Assembly: GCA_003615045.1 (NCBI GenBank)
Contig: ML014221.1
Location: 1-62,152 of the forward strand
Direction of reading: 5' to 3'
Source of the DNA: Caulochytrium protostelioides
Lineage: Eukaryota > Chytridiomycota > Caulochytriomycetes > Caulochytriales > Caulochytriaceae
DNA length: 62,152 nucleotides
Part shown: positions 49,470 through 59,116 of the stretch, piece after piece
How positions within the stretch are numbered: position 1 is the first letter of the stretch
Layout: each line of letters starts with the position of its first letter
The notes under the pieces: generated by a model
Databases searched by the model: none
The model's input: only the letters and a program-made list of their open reading frames with translations
Told to the model about the DNA's origin: nothing
Translations under genes and position numbers: made by a program

Positions 49470-50363
49470 TGGCACGGCCGCGGACGGTAGCGAGCCGCCG
49501 GCCGACGAGGGAGCGCCCGGGGCGTGGGGGCGCCGCGCCGCGGCAGCCGCCGCCGGACTCGGCGCCGACGGGTCGAGCTCGGCTTCGGCGAGCGCGCCGA
49601 ACTCAAAGTACGCGACGGGGTTCCCGGTCATGGCCATGTAGTGGCGCAGCGCGGCCGAGCGCCGCGCCTCGCCCGAGTAGGCCTGGAGGTCCTGATGCAT
49701 CTGCTTGGACTCGTCGGCATCGATCAGCGCTTCCGCTTCGGCCCACTCGTAGAACTCCGACACGGACATCGTCATGGTCAGCGTCTTGACGGCGCTCGAC
49801 GAGGGGGCCGAGGCCGAGGCCGAGGCCGAGGCCGGAGCGACGGTGGCGGCGGAGGGCTGCACACCGCTCCGTGGCGAGCGCGCGACGGGCGAGGGCGTCG
49901 CTGCAGCGGCGGCGCCGGAAGTCGCGGTGGCCGCGGGCTCGAGCCGGCGGGTTCGCAGCAGGACATAGCAGCCGTCGCTGCGGATCTCGTCGAAGTCGGG
50001 GTGGTCTGCCAGACTCTGCACGTGCTCCTTAAAGGCGATGGTATTTTGGAACACGATCTGGGGCTTGAACCGCGGGGCCCGTGCCGGGATCAGCTACAAC
50101 CCGCCACCAGCCGGTCATTATTTCAAAAACGCAATTCATGCCAATCATGCCAATCAGGCAAGTTTGTTGGAGGGGTGAGTATGGTCCGTCCGGGTGGGGG
50201 AGCGGGTCTGGGCGCATGGAGCAAAGCGGCGCTGCGCCTCGCGGGGCTGTACCTCGAGCAATCGATGCGCGGCATAGAAGCCGGTGCTTTGCACGCTAGC
50301 GTGGAGCTCCACATGGGAGGGCGGTGCCTCGCTCTGCCGGACGAAGTCGCGGCGGATCGCCAT
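48975..50363 (-). CDS. PPIL6: Cyclophilin-like protein PPIL6 (two exons)
   Basis: PPIL6 is a divergent cyclophilin found mostly in flagellated eukaryotes. Exon 1 (50363-50253) encodes MAIRRDF up to GFYAAHRLLE and ends at GAG|GTACAG. Exon 2 (50057-48975) starts after CCCCAG in phase 0. A second in-phase acceptor, TTGTAG before 50093, would add 12 residues. The 397-residue product matches PPIL6: the N-terminal VELHASVQSTGFYAAHRLLE block, then the cyclophilin domain with LVELFADQLPETVEHVSRC, VTRVVRHGWVQTDAI (family GWIQGGDI), ESFSTRCDQRGRVALANTGP and LDRRYLVVGQCLTGGEVLDA. The core Arg and Gln of the active site remain. The usual GSQFF motif is GSALM, and the Trp and His positions are Ala and Tyr, so isomerase activity may be lost. 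Exon 2 has no plausible ATG at its start. A serine run is coded by GAC repeats on the plus strand (49435-49469). Confidence 0.84.
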
Positions 50364-51283
50364 GGTGGGCGCGCGCGAGGCCGGTCGCGGCGAGGCGTGT
50401 AGCGGGGCGGCGGACTCGTTGGAGTGGGGCGAGACCCGGGAGCCAATCACCGACGCGTGTCGCGGCCGGTGGGGACCAGTCGAGACCAATGAAGCCGTTC
50501 GCGACGAGGCGACGTCGATGGGAGCCACGTGGGGGGGTTCGATACCACCGAGGGTCGGGTCGGCAGCGCTACCGACGCTACCGACCCCTGGCAGCAAGGG
50601 GAACGCTACTCAACGCTACTAAAAGCCGTCGGCGCTGCTGGCCTCGTGTCGCCCTTCCTGCGGCGGCCCGCGCTCGGCCGGCCGCCGCCGCCGGCGCAGC
50701 GTCTCCTGATCCTGATCTCGTCGCCCGATCGGCACAGCGCCCTCGGCATTGTCTCGCCGTGCGGGCCGCCGCCGCGCCGCGCCGGCTGGACGTCGGGCGG
50801 TCGGGCGGTCGGGCGAGGCCGCGGCGCGGCGCGGCGCGACACGGTGCCTCGGATCGCCCGACACACGGCGCCGCCGATCGGCCGGCCGGCCGGGCCTTCG
50901 CGCGCCGCCGCTGGGCCTTCGCCGGCGCCGCCGCCTTCCGATGCCGCCAGACGCTCGCCGGCACGTCCCCAACAAGCCTCCCACCAGGGGGCCGGCGGCG
51001 ACGGCGACGCCGCCGGCGCGCACCCGCCCCCGCCTCCAACTCCGCTAGCGGTTCACCACGAGCCGCGGGCACACATCCCCCGACGCAGCACGTTGTTCGG
51101 GGTTCTTCAGGTTCATATTCATGAGAGAGACAAGATGGTTCACAGACCGCGATCCCCTCGACCGTTTCAGGGCGGAGTATGCCCATCAGAGCGGCCCCAT
51201 CTCGCGGGGGTCAGGGAAAGCACGATCAGCCCCATGGCACCTGCCGCCGAAGCCGCCGAGTGGACGGCAGATCCTTGCGGCGG
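50364..51283. other. Intergenic gap between MORN3 and PPIL6
   Basis: This 0.9-kb GC-rich stretch should carry the PPIL6 promoter. Long frames on both strands are Arg/Pro/Ala shadows. I see no conserved feature in it. Confidence 0.4.
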
Positions 51284-52132
51284 TTACCATGTCGCTTGGA
51301 AGAGGGCCTCGGCACGCCGCTCGCGAATCGCGGCTTTCTCGGTGGCGACGACGTCGTCGGCATGGGCCAGCCCGATGGCCGGGATCGGGTGCGGATTCGG
51401 CGCGCGGCCCGCGAGCGGCGGCAGATCCGTCATGACACCGCAGGTCATGGTGTCGCGGACCCACTCACCCTCGCAGCACCGCCGCGTGTCGCGATAGTAG
51501 AACTTGCCGGGGCCTTCCTTGAGGTCGTTGAACCACGTGCCGTCGTACCGGTTGCCGTTGGGCAGCACGTGGACGCCGTCGCCGTGGCGCTGGTCCTGCC
51601 ACCACTCGCCCTCGTAGAGCCCGCCGTCCGCATAGGTCATGCGGCCCCAGCCGGTGCGCATGCCGTCGGACCACATGCCCGTGTAGGTCCCGCCGGCCTC
51701 GGGGTGCGGCGCGTGGTAGTAGGCCGTGCCCTGGCCGTGGCGCTTGCCGTGGCGCCACTGCCCCGCATAGACCTTGTGGTTGTGCTCGAACGGGCCCTGC
51801 CATAGCGTGCCGAAGCCGCCGCGCTCGCCGGCCTCGAAGTGGCCCTCGTAGATCTCCTGCCGCCGCGGCGACCGGTGGATGCCCTGCCCGTGGAACCGGT
51901 CGTTCTCCCAGCTCCCGAGATAGGTGTCGCCGCTGACGGCGTAGAAGGTCGCGCGGTGGCCGGATTTCACAGCGGCGGCCGTCGCGGCAGCCGACTTGGA
52001 GGGTTTCGGGTCGGGGCGCGCCGAGCCACGGCCGGCGGCATGCGAGTCGTGCGGCGACGGCGCCGACAGCGTCCGGGCGACCCCGCTCGTGACGGCGGCC
52101 GCGGCGGCGGCGGCGGCGGACGAGGTCCGCAT
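51284..52132 (-). CDS. MORN3: MORN repeat protein, MORN3-like
   Basis: MORN3 is a small MORN-repeat protein associated with sperm and flagellar structures in animals. The 282-residue protein (ATG 52132, MRTSSAA) has a short low-complexity leader, then YAVSGDTYLGSWENDRFHGQ, equivalent to the MORN3 start 'VYAVNGDYYVGEWKDNVKHG'. Seven MORN units follow, beginning YLGSW, YEGHF, YAGQW, YTGMW, YEGEW, YDGTW and CEGEW. TGWGRMTYADGGLYEGEW and NGNRYDGTWFNDLKEGPGKF are near-verbatim MORN3 blocks. After the last repeat come CGVMTDLPP and a final helix (VVATEKAAIRERRAEALFQA), as in MORN3. The frame stays open far upstream, but those residues are unlike the family. It is divergent from OLA1. Confidence 0.87.
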   Translation of the reverse strand: MRTSSAAAAAAAAVTSGVARTLSAPSPHDSHAAGRGSARPDPKPSKSAAATAAAVKSGHRATFYAVSGDTYLGSWENDRFHGQGIHRSPRRQEIYEGHFEAGERGGFGTLWQGPFEHNHKVYAGQWRHGKRHGQGTAYYHAPHPEAGGTYTGMWSDGMRTGWGRMTYADGGLYEGEWWQDQRHGDGVHVLPNGNRYDGTWFNDLKEGPGKFYYRDTRRCCEGEWVRDTMTCGVMTDLPPLAGRAPNPHPIPAIGLAHADDVVATEKAAIRERRAEALFQATW

Positions 52133-52218
52133 GGTCCAAGCAATGAAACACGCACAGGGGATGAGGATGAGGATGTAAAAACAGGAACGGGACGGTTGGC
52201 CAGGGGACCTGCGGACCA

Positions 52219-52250
52219 GAGGGGCGACGGAGGGGCGACGGAGGGGCGAG
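52219..52250. repeat. 11-bp tandem repeat, three copies
   Basis: GAGGGGCGACG is repeated three times, the last copy ending in GAG. It lies about 90 bp upstream of the MORN3 ATG, so it may fall in the promoter or 5' UTR. Confidence 0.85.
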
Positions 52251-52734
52251 ACCAGGGGACGAGTCACAGGACTGACCCATGGCTCGGCCACGCCAAGGCG
52301 TCCCGCCCACGGAACGCCGCCAAGGGCCGGGATCCGAGGGTCGGCAAGCGGCGTCGAGCATTTCATGCTAGATACCCATGAAACCCCGCCCACGTGGCCG
52401 CCACGGACCACGTGGGCGGCGACTAATGCCACCCATCCCAGTGAGCGCCATCCCCGCGCGTGGCTGGACGGCAGGGTTGCTTCGTTGGCGCGACGGCGGA
52501 TCCGACCGCCTGGCGTATGGCCTCCGCCGAATGGCGTCCGCGTATCGGTCGCCCGCACCTGTCGGATGCGGCAGACGCCGTCCGCGTCGCGCAGCGGACC
52601 TTTGTTGTGCCGGGGGCCGGCGAACGGCGATCTTTCACCTCGCTGCCGATCCCCCGTGAGCTGGAAGCGGGGGAGCGCCCCGGCTCTAAAAGGGACCCCC
52701 TCGGCGGGGCTCGGGATCGTCGGTGCCCGGAGTC

Positions 52735-52771
52735 GGAGTCGGATAGACCGGAGTCGGATAGACCGGAGTCG
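52735..52771. repeat. 15-bp tandem repeat GGAGTCGGATAGACC
   Basis: Two full units are followed by GGAGTCG, in the MORN3/OLA1 divergent region. No function is evident. Confidence 0.85.
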
Positions 52772-53417
52772 AAGCGCTCGAAACCGGAGCCGGTTTGATC
52801 GGAGTCTTGCGGGGGGGGGCTTGGCCCGCCAAAGAGCCAGCCAAACACAAAACAAAAGGAACCATGAGATTACACGACGGCTCGGACCCTGTCCTGCGCG
52901 GCGTGCTCGTCTCGCCGGCGGGGTCGGCAAGGGCTGAGTCGGGCTCGGGCGATACCATACGCCGCTTCCCCTTCGGTGCCCGCACCTGGCTCGCTGTCTC
53001 GCTGGCTGACCCGCCTGGGCCGGCGGCGGACGTGTCGGGAGGAGCGCGCATGGCAGCGGAGGCAGCCGTCTGAGCGACCGCCGGGACCGCGTACGATTCG
53101 TCGTCACGGATGCTTGTACCCATGCGACCCGCTCTACGACGCGGCAAGGCGCGCATTCGGCCGTCGTGGCCACCGGCGTGGTCGACCGACGACGCCATCG
53201 GGGATCCCCGCGACGGGGCCATATGATAGCCATGAAAGAGCCCATCGCTTGGTCTCGCAGGATATCCGCCAGCTCGCCTGGTCTCGCTCGCCATCATACT
53301 GGAACCATCACGCAGGACATCCGCTCTTGACGTGGTCGAGACTTGCCACCGACTCGCCCCCCGCTCGTTTCCCCCCCCCCCCCCGTTCTCCACCCACACA
53401 TCGACACAAACGCCATC

Positions 53418-54906
53418 ATGCCGCCCAAGAAGGTCGCGGGTCTCGATAAGATCCTGCTGGGTCGCCCCGGCAACAACCTGAAGATGGTAAATGTGCCCTC
53501 TGACGCTTTGATAAATGCACGGCGTGAGCGCCCGCAGAGCGCGGCATGGCATGGAACGGCCCCGCATGGCATCGCATCGCACCGCATCGCAAGGGACCCG
53601 GCTGATGTCGCTGTTGATAGCAGCCGCCATCCTGGTCATGTCGGTCCTGCATCGTTATTTCTATCTTCCTCGCGCAGGGTACTGACCTCTGTTTAAATCT
53701 TCGTTTCTTGTCCCTTTCTTTTCGGAATACGGTTTTACGATGCTATGATGTGATGAGGGTTTATAGGGCATTGTCGGTCTTCCCAACGTCGGCAAGTCGT
53801 CCTTCTTCAACGCGCTGACGAACAGCTCGATTCCGTCGGAAAACTTCCCCTTCTGCACGATCGAGCCGTCGGAGGCGCGCGTCGCCGTCCCGGATGCGCG
53901 TGTCGACGTGCTGCAGAAGATGTACTCGTCCTCGAACAAGATCCCTTCGTACCTGACGGTCATCGACATTGCCGGCCTGGTCAAGGGCGCGCACGAGGGC
54001 CAGGGCCTCGGCAACAACTTTTTGTCGAACATCCAGGCCGTGGACGGCATCTTCCACCTGTGCCGCGCCTTCGACGACGCCGATGTCATCCACGTGGAGG
54101 GCGAGATCGACCCGGTCCGCGACCTCCGCATCATTCACGAGGAGCTGCGCCGCAAGGATGAAGCCTTCGTGACGAAGCAGGTCGATGCCCGAGCGCCCGA
54201 CATCAAGCGCATGGGCTCGGGTGGCGACAAGGCCAAGAAGGAGGAATTCGCGACGCTGCAGAAGGTCCAAACGTGCCTGCTCGAGGAGAAGGACGTGCGT
54301 GATGAGGACTGGACGAACAAGGAGGTCGAGGTCATCAACACGCTGCAGCTGCTTACTGCGAAGCCCGTCGTGTACCTGTGCAACCTGAGCGAGCGCGACT
54401 ACTGCCGCCGCAAGAACAAGTGGCTCGCCAAGATCAAGGCCTGGATGGACGAGAACCACCCCAACGACGTGCTGATCCCGTACTCCGGCTGCTTCGAAGA
54501 GGCCCTCTCGCTCTGCGAGACGGACGAGGACCGCGAGGCCTACCTGAAGAACGCGCAGGCCAAGTACGAGCTCCCGGCCCCGCCGACCTCAGTCATGTCT
54601 AAGGTCATCACCGCGGGCTACAACGCGCTCAACCTCCACTACTATTTCACGTGCGGCCCCAAGGAGGTCCGCTGCTGGACGATCCGCAAGCAGACGAAGG
54701 CCCCGCAGGCCGCGGGCGTCATCCACACCGATTTCGAGAAGACGTTCGTCATGGCTGAAGTCATGAAGTACGACGACCTCATCGAACTCGGCAGCGAAGC
54801 CGCCGTCAAGGCCAAGGGCAAGTACATGCAGAAGGGCCGTGAGTACGTCGTCGCCGACGGCGACATCATCCTCTTCAAGGCGGGTTCGGCCCGCGGCAAG
54901 AAGTAA
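53418..54906 (+). CDS. OLA1: Obg-like ATPase 1 (two exons)
   Basis: OLA1 (yeast Ola1, YchF family) is a cytosolic ribosome-associated P-loop ATPase. Exon 1 (53418-53486) encodes 23 residues from [20 protein letters not shown] and ends at ATG|GTAAAT. Exon 2 (53767-54906) begins after TTTATAG in phase 0. The 280-bp intron is rich in short GCATGGCATCGCATCG-type repeats. The 402-residue product has the P-loop GLPNVGKSS (27-35) directly after the junction, the G3 region [19 protein letters not shown] (about 88-106) and the G4 variant NLSE (about 229-232), which explains ATP rather than GTP preference in this family. A coiled-coil insert lies between, and the C-terminal TGS domain has [20 protein letters not shown] and ends in RGKK. 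Length and order match human OLA1 (396). It converges on the MAP kinase. Confidence 0.97.
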
Positions 54907-55823
54907 ATGTTCAGTGGATAAAGAAAAACAAACGCCACAGATATGGTTGCTTCGACCGAGGAAGGCGTAGTGTCGGGCGGGTCGGGCGGATTCAAACCCG
55001 ATTAGGGTCTGGGGACTATCATGATTTGATCCGGCGTGTGATCGCTCGACTCGGCTGGAAATAGTCATGGTAACGAGGCCCATCCTCCCAGACCCAACAC
55101 GCACATCATCCCCTCCATGGTGGCCCGCAGGGGTTCCCCGCAGTAGCTATAGCGCATTTGGTTCTGTGTCGGATGAGCTTGCCGACCACGGGCCGCAGGG
55201 TAGCTTGCCCAGGATTGCGGCACAGCGCTATCGGTCTGTCGGGTAAGGCCATGCAGCGTCGAATGTCCAACGCGGCATTGAGATCGTGGTTCACAAACTT
55301 GCCGTTGGTGGAATTACACCACAGCAAACCTCGTACCGCGGTCCTCTGGCGCCGGCGTTGACCGGGTTTCAGGATCACATTCGTCTGGGCATACACCCCC
55401 GTCCTGCGGACCTGATTGACCGGTGTCGGTGCGGTTAAGGAGGCCGCGGTTACGGACGACTGTCATCAATAGACCCTGCCCTCGTCGGTTCCAATCACCC
55501 TTACTTGGCCGCCGTGTTCGAGGTCGTTCTCGCTTCTACAGTTCCCCATCACGCTTCGCAAAAATTGCATGATGATTTCTCTTTTCGGCACCCAGCACCT
55601 TCGCGTTTGTAGAGCAACGTCTTGATAAGTGCAAAAATTGGTATGATCGAGGATATTTCAACGTGTAGAGGTTCCGTCTGCAGAGGAGCGTGCGAGCTGA
55701 TCGCAGCCAACCGCTGGGGAGGAAGAAGCGGAGGGTGGGGCGGCGGGACCGCCTCGATCGCCGACGTCTCGCCCGCGGAGGATCAGGCAGGCCGGTACGA
55801 ACGCTTCAGGCGTAGCGCCGTTC
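54907..55823. other. Convergent intergenic region OLA1 / MAPK carrying a transposon remnant
   Basis: This 0.9-kb stretch lies between two gene 3' ends, which are much closer in the other convergent pairs here (150-250 bp). The excess length is accounted for by the Fanzor/OrfB-like remnant at about 55106-55461 and AT-richer DNA beside it (55560-55680). Confidence 0.5.
55106..55461 (-). pseudogene. Fanzor/TnpB-like (OrfB) nuclease C-terminal remnant, copy 1
   Basis: About 115 codons are open from a TGA near 55464 to a stop at 55106, with no proper start codon. The centre reads VRGLLWCNSTNGKFVNHD, then LNAALDIRRC, which is the pattern of the last RuvC block (R/H-D-x-N-A-A-x-x-I) just after the zinc-ribbon cysteine in TnpB and its eukaryotic relatives, the Fanzors. 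Only one of the expected ribbon cysteines is visible, and the earlier RuvC blocks are absent, so this is a fragment. The tail VVGKLIRHRT matches the tail of copy 2 (58960-59116), where the protein ends GKLIRR-stop. The DNA of the two copies is visibly alike over about 150 bp. Fanzors are RNA-guided nucleases in transposons. The family call is from motif recognition, not a search. Confidence 0.68.
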
Positions 55824-57101
55824 CTAGATTTTGAGGTCGCTGATGTTGATCTCCTCTTCCACCGACGTCGGACCCATCGCGACAATGTTCTCGTCTTTCG
55901 GCACGGCAGCGAGGGTTTTCTGGTCGACCTCGGGAGGGGGGTTGGTGACGCGCGGCGAGAGCGGCGCCTCGGCGAGCGGGGCGCCGCCCGCGCCGGCAGC
56001 GCCATGGCCGCCACGTGATTGCAAGGCGGCCTGCTTGATGGCGTTGACCTCCTCCTCGATCAGCACTTTCATCTCCGCGATCGTGCTCGCGGTCTCGAAG
56101 CTGAAGTCAAAGATCTTGGGGTGGACGGGCTCGTCGTCCGGGTGGTGGTACGAGGCAAGGTACGGGTGCGCGAGGGCTTGCGAGGCATCGATGCGCTTGG
56201 CAGGGTCGAAGATGATGAGCTGCTCGAGCAGGTCGAGGCCAGCCGGGTCCGAGCCGCGCGGGAAGAAAGACGCGAGGTCCTTCTTAGGCTCACGCGGCAG
56301 CGATTGCAGATACTTAAGCACACGTGACGAGCACAGCGCCGTGAGCGTCGGATCCTCGGGCGTGCCGAGCACCTCAAAGATCTTCTGCAGCTGGTCGACA
56401 TAGGTCGTGCCCTTGAAGAAGACTTTGCGCTGGAGCAGCTCAGCAAAGATACATCCGACAGACCAGAGATCAATGGCCTTGCTGTAGTGCTTTGGGGAGA
56501 GCACGACCTCCGGCGCGCGATACCAGCGCGTGGCAACGTACTCGGTGTTCACAAAGGGGCTCTGTGCCGTTAAATCGAGCATCCCGCGCGCGAGACCAAA
56601 GTCGCAGATGCGCAATTCACAGTCGCCGTTGACGAGCAGGTTGCCCGGCTTCAGGTCGCGGTGTAGGATGTTGGCCGAGTGCATGTACTTCAGCCCGCGC
56701 AGGATCTGGTACACAAAGTACTGGTAGTGCTGGTTCGTCAGCACCTGGTTCGACTTGATGATCTGGCTCAGGTCGGCCTCCATCAGGCCCTCAACGAGGT
56801 AGAGCTCGTTCAGCGCGTCGCCAGTGTCGTTGATTTCGGCATCGATGAACGTCGTGATGTTGTCCATGCCGTTCAAATGGCGAAGCATCTTCAGCTCGCG
56901 CAGAGCGCGCTTCGTCAGGATGTTTTCCTCGAAATTGCGCGCGCCAATGCGCTTGATCGCCACATCCTCGTCCGTTACCACGTCTTTGGCGGCCCACACC
57001 GTCCCGTACGCGCCCTTACCGACCTCCTTGATGAACCGGTACTTCTTGGCGATCGACGAGGTGGCCGCTGGCGGCGCCTCGGCTTTCTTGGAAGAAGACA
57101 T
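55824..57101 (-). CDS. MAP kinase, Slt2/ERK type (TEY)
   Basis: This is a Ser/Thr kinase of the MAPK family, likely the cell-wall-integrity type (Slt2/Mpk1). The single-exon product is 425 residues from MSSSKKAE (ATG 57101). An in-frame upstream ATG at 57170 would add 23. Visible motifs are the glycine loop GKGAYGTV (about 28-35), the ATP lysine in VAIKRI (K50), the catalytic HRDLKPGNLL (H147-R148-D149) and DFGLARG (D167). The activation loop TEY (T186-E187-Y188) lies in FVNTEYVATRWYRAPE. The block LKYMHSANILHRDLKPGNLL is characteristic of Slt2-like kinases, which is why I prefer that over Fus3/Kss1. The C-terminal ~75 residues are an Ala/Pro-rich tail. The usual acidic common-docking region is near the end of the kinase fold (YHHPDDEP). 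It is convergent with OLA1. Confidence 0.95.
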   Translation of the reverse strand: MSSSKKAEAPPAATSSIAKKYRFIKEVGKGAYGTVWAAKDVVTDEDVAIKRIGARNFEENILTKRALRELKMLRHLNGMDNITTFIDAEINDTGDALNELYLVEGLMEADLSQIIKSNQVLTNQHYQYFVYQILRGLKYMHSANILHRDLKPGNLLVNGDCELRICDFGLARGMLDLTAQSPFVNTEYVATRWYRAPEVVLSPKHYSKAIDLWSVGCIFAELLQRKVFFKGTTYVDQLQKIFEVLGTPEDPTLTALCSSRVLKYLQSLPREPKKDLASFFPRGSDPAGLDLLEQLIIFDPAKRIDASQALAHPYLASYHHPDDEPVHPKIFDFSFETASTIAEMKVLIEEEVNAIKQAALQSRGGHGAAGAGGAPLAEAPLSPRVTNPPPEVDQKTLAAVPKDENIVAMGPTSVEEEINISDLKI

Positions 57102-58265
57102 GCTGCGACGGAGCGGAGAGGAGCGCGCGAAAAGGGATGCGCGGACGCCTTCCCCGACGAAACCAAGCACGGATCGGGCGACGGGAAGTCACAAACGGCC
57201 GTCACAACCAGGCGGCGCCGCTGAACACGTGACTCAAGGCTTTTGGGAGGAAGGAGCAACCGAAGGCCTTTTTTTGGTCGTCGTCAGGCGGGCGCAGCGT
57301 TGATTGGAGGCGGTGGCGGAGTCGCGCGGCCGGGAAACGCGGTGGCAAGCCAGCTGGATGGTGGTGCGGAGCAGTTGCTTGGGTGCATGCAGGCAGAGAG
57401 GGGGTGGCGCGAGTCTCGAATCGGCAGACCGGGTGGACAAAAGAAGGAGCGTGGAAGAGCGATTGTCCGCTCGTGTGAAACGGCGACAGGTGCAGAAGAG
57501 GGCCTGTGTGACACGAGACGGATCAAGAGATATCACGCATCCAGACCACCCACATGACCGAAGAAACCGCGATCCACGATTGCTCGGGACCACCGGCAAC
57601 CATATATAGGCAGGCGCATGGCCTTGATAGAGGAATGTCGTCAGCCTCTGTCCCGATCTCGGTCTTCGTCCCTGTTCCGGCCACGGCCACGGCTGGGCGG
57701 CCGCCGCCCTGCAAGTGATCGGCGGATCTGCCGGTCGCCTCACCTTCGGCGACTGGGGAGCGGGACTTCAACGCCTCGGGCCGCCGCTCGGCCAAACCCC
57801 GACCTTGCTTCCTCTCGGGCTGGCCCCCGCGTCAAGAAAAATAAAACGCCCAACAACGACCGGCCCAAGTGAGATCCATGGCGAGCCGCATCGGGTGAAA
57901 GAAACGGCGCGGCCGACAAGGTCGCGGGCGCGATGATGATGGCCAAGTTCATGACCATAGCCGCGTTCCACCACCACGGCCCGCGCCGCATCGAAACGCC
58001 TCATCAACGCCAAAAGGGGGCGTGCCGGTAGTGGGAATCGCGCTGGGCCCCGAACCGCGGGGCGACCGGCGGCGCCTCCGATTCTGGGAACGCATGGCCA
58101 TTCATAGAAGGAAAAGAAGGATGCGACGGTGCCGCCGGTGCACAAGGCCCAAGGTCGTGCAGAGGCGGGGGAGCGGCGATCACATGACCGCCCAGGCCAT
58201 CCTCCATATCGGGCGATCGGCGTCGGTCCGGCCAGACCGACGCACGGCGGCCGACGGTGGCCCCA

Positions 58266-58310
58266 CGAGACATGGCCCTTGCCCCGGGTGGCGGCAAGGG
58301 CCATGTCTCG
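58266..58310. repeat. Perfect 18-bp hairpin
   Basis: CGAGACATGGCCCTTGCC at 58266-58283 is followed after 9 bp by its exact reverse complement at 58293-58310. The stem is GC-rich and would be very stable in RNA or extruded DNA. No gene overlaps it. Confidence 0.9.
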
Positions 58311-58959
58311 ATGATGTTGGCGCCTCCGCTCTGCTGCGGCATGCCGCCGCACGCCGCCGCATCATCCGCGGCCCGTAGGCGCTTGATGGGAGGAGTTCGA
58401 AGCCTTGAGCTGCGGCTGCCGGTTGTGTCGCTACCAGGGGAGGCGATCCGTGTCGTGCGGGGGCGGCGAGACGGTCGCCGGCACGACAGACAAGGGGTGC
58501 CCAGGGCACGGCGAAACGACGCGGCACGACATAGTGCCCTGGCCAAGGTGACCGGGAGCCCCCGTCGCGCTCACGGCAGCCGAGGATGCCGTGATCGTTG
58601 ATCCCACCATGGCGGGAGTACTCACGTGATCGTTGGAGGTGATCCCTCGGATCGGAGGCATGCGCACGCTGACCTTCAAAGCAGCCCACGGCGGTCATCC
58701 GCCTTCTCACGATGATCATGCTCGACTTTCCGAAGAAATAGCGGTAAAACGCCTCGAATACACTGCATGCCTCCGATACCAGCATGACACAACGGTATCG
58801 GGCCTGCAAGTCCGTCGCATGAGGCGGTATGCCAAATGAGGTCATCAGTGGTACTCCCTCCGTACTCTTTAGCATACCGGCTCTCCCTTGGGACGGCCTA
58901 ACACGAACGCTCTCCCTGTGCACCCCAGGTGTCCCGCACAGAGGCCGTCTGCATGAGGT

Positions 58960-59116
58960 TTAACGCCGGATGAGCTTGCCCACCACGGGCTGCAGTAGGG
59001 CTTGTCCGGGAATGCGGCACAGCGCCGCAGGTCCGACAGCGTCGGATATTCAACGCGGCAATGAGATCGCGGTTCACGAACCTGCCGTTGGTGGCATTAC
59101 TGTAGAGTCCTGACAT
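58960..59116 (-). pseudogene. Fanzor/TnpB-like (OrfB) nuclease C-terminal remnant, copy 2
   Basis: The minus strand reads ATNGRFVNRDLIAALNIRRC, the same block as copy 1, with the conserved Asp of RuvC-III intact. After this the frame shifts: the continuation PGQALLQPVVGKLIRR and its stop (58960-58962) are in another frame, following a deletion relative to copy 1. The zinc-ribbon cysteine of copy 1 (LLWCN) is replaced by LYSN. Nucleotide similarity to copy 1 is evident from GGATGAGCTTGCC to GCCGTTGGTGG. Upstream sequence does not continue the family. This is a dead 3' fragment of the same element family. Confidence 0.7.

Larger units (their letters stand above)
52133..53417. other. Divergent intergenic region MORN3 / OLA1
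   Basis: This 1.3-kb stretch should hold both promoters. It contains three copies of GAGGGGCGACG (52219-52250), two and a half copies of GGAGTCGGATAGACC (52735-52771) and a pyrimidine tract (CCCCCCCCCCCC at about 53371-53384) just upstream of OLA1. No gene is recognised. Confidence 0.45.

Noticed and set aside
50529-50545. GGTTCGATACC as a Pol III B box
   Set aside because: No A box or cloverleaf upstream and no T-run terminator just after.
52686-53639. 317-codon minus-strand frame
   Set aside because: It overlaps the OLA1 start and intron and is a mixture of repeat-derived stretches with no recognisable domain.
54985-55015. tRNA T-arm-like GGGCGGATTCAAACCCG
   Set aside because: Only a four-base-pair stem forms, and no matching acceptor, D or anticodon arm is visible upstream.
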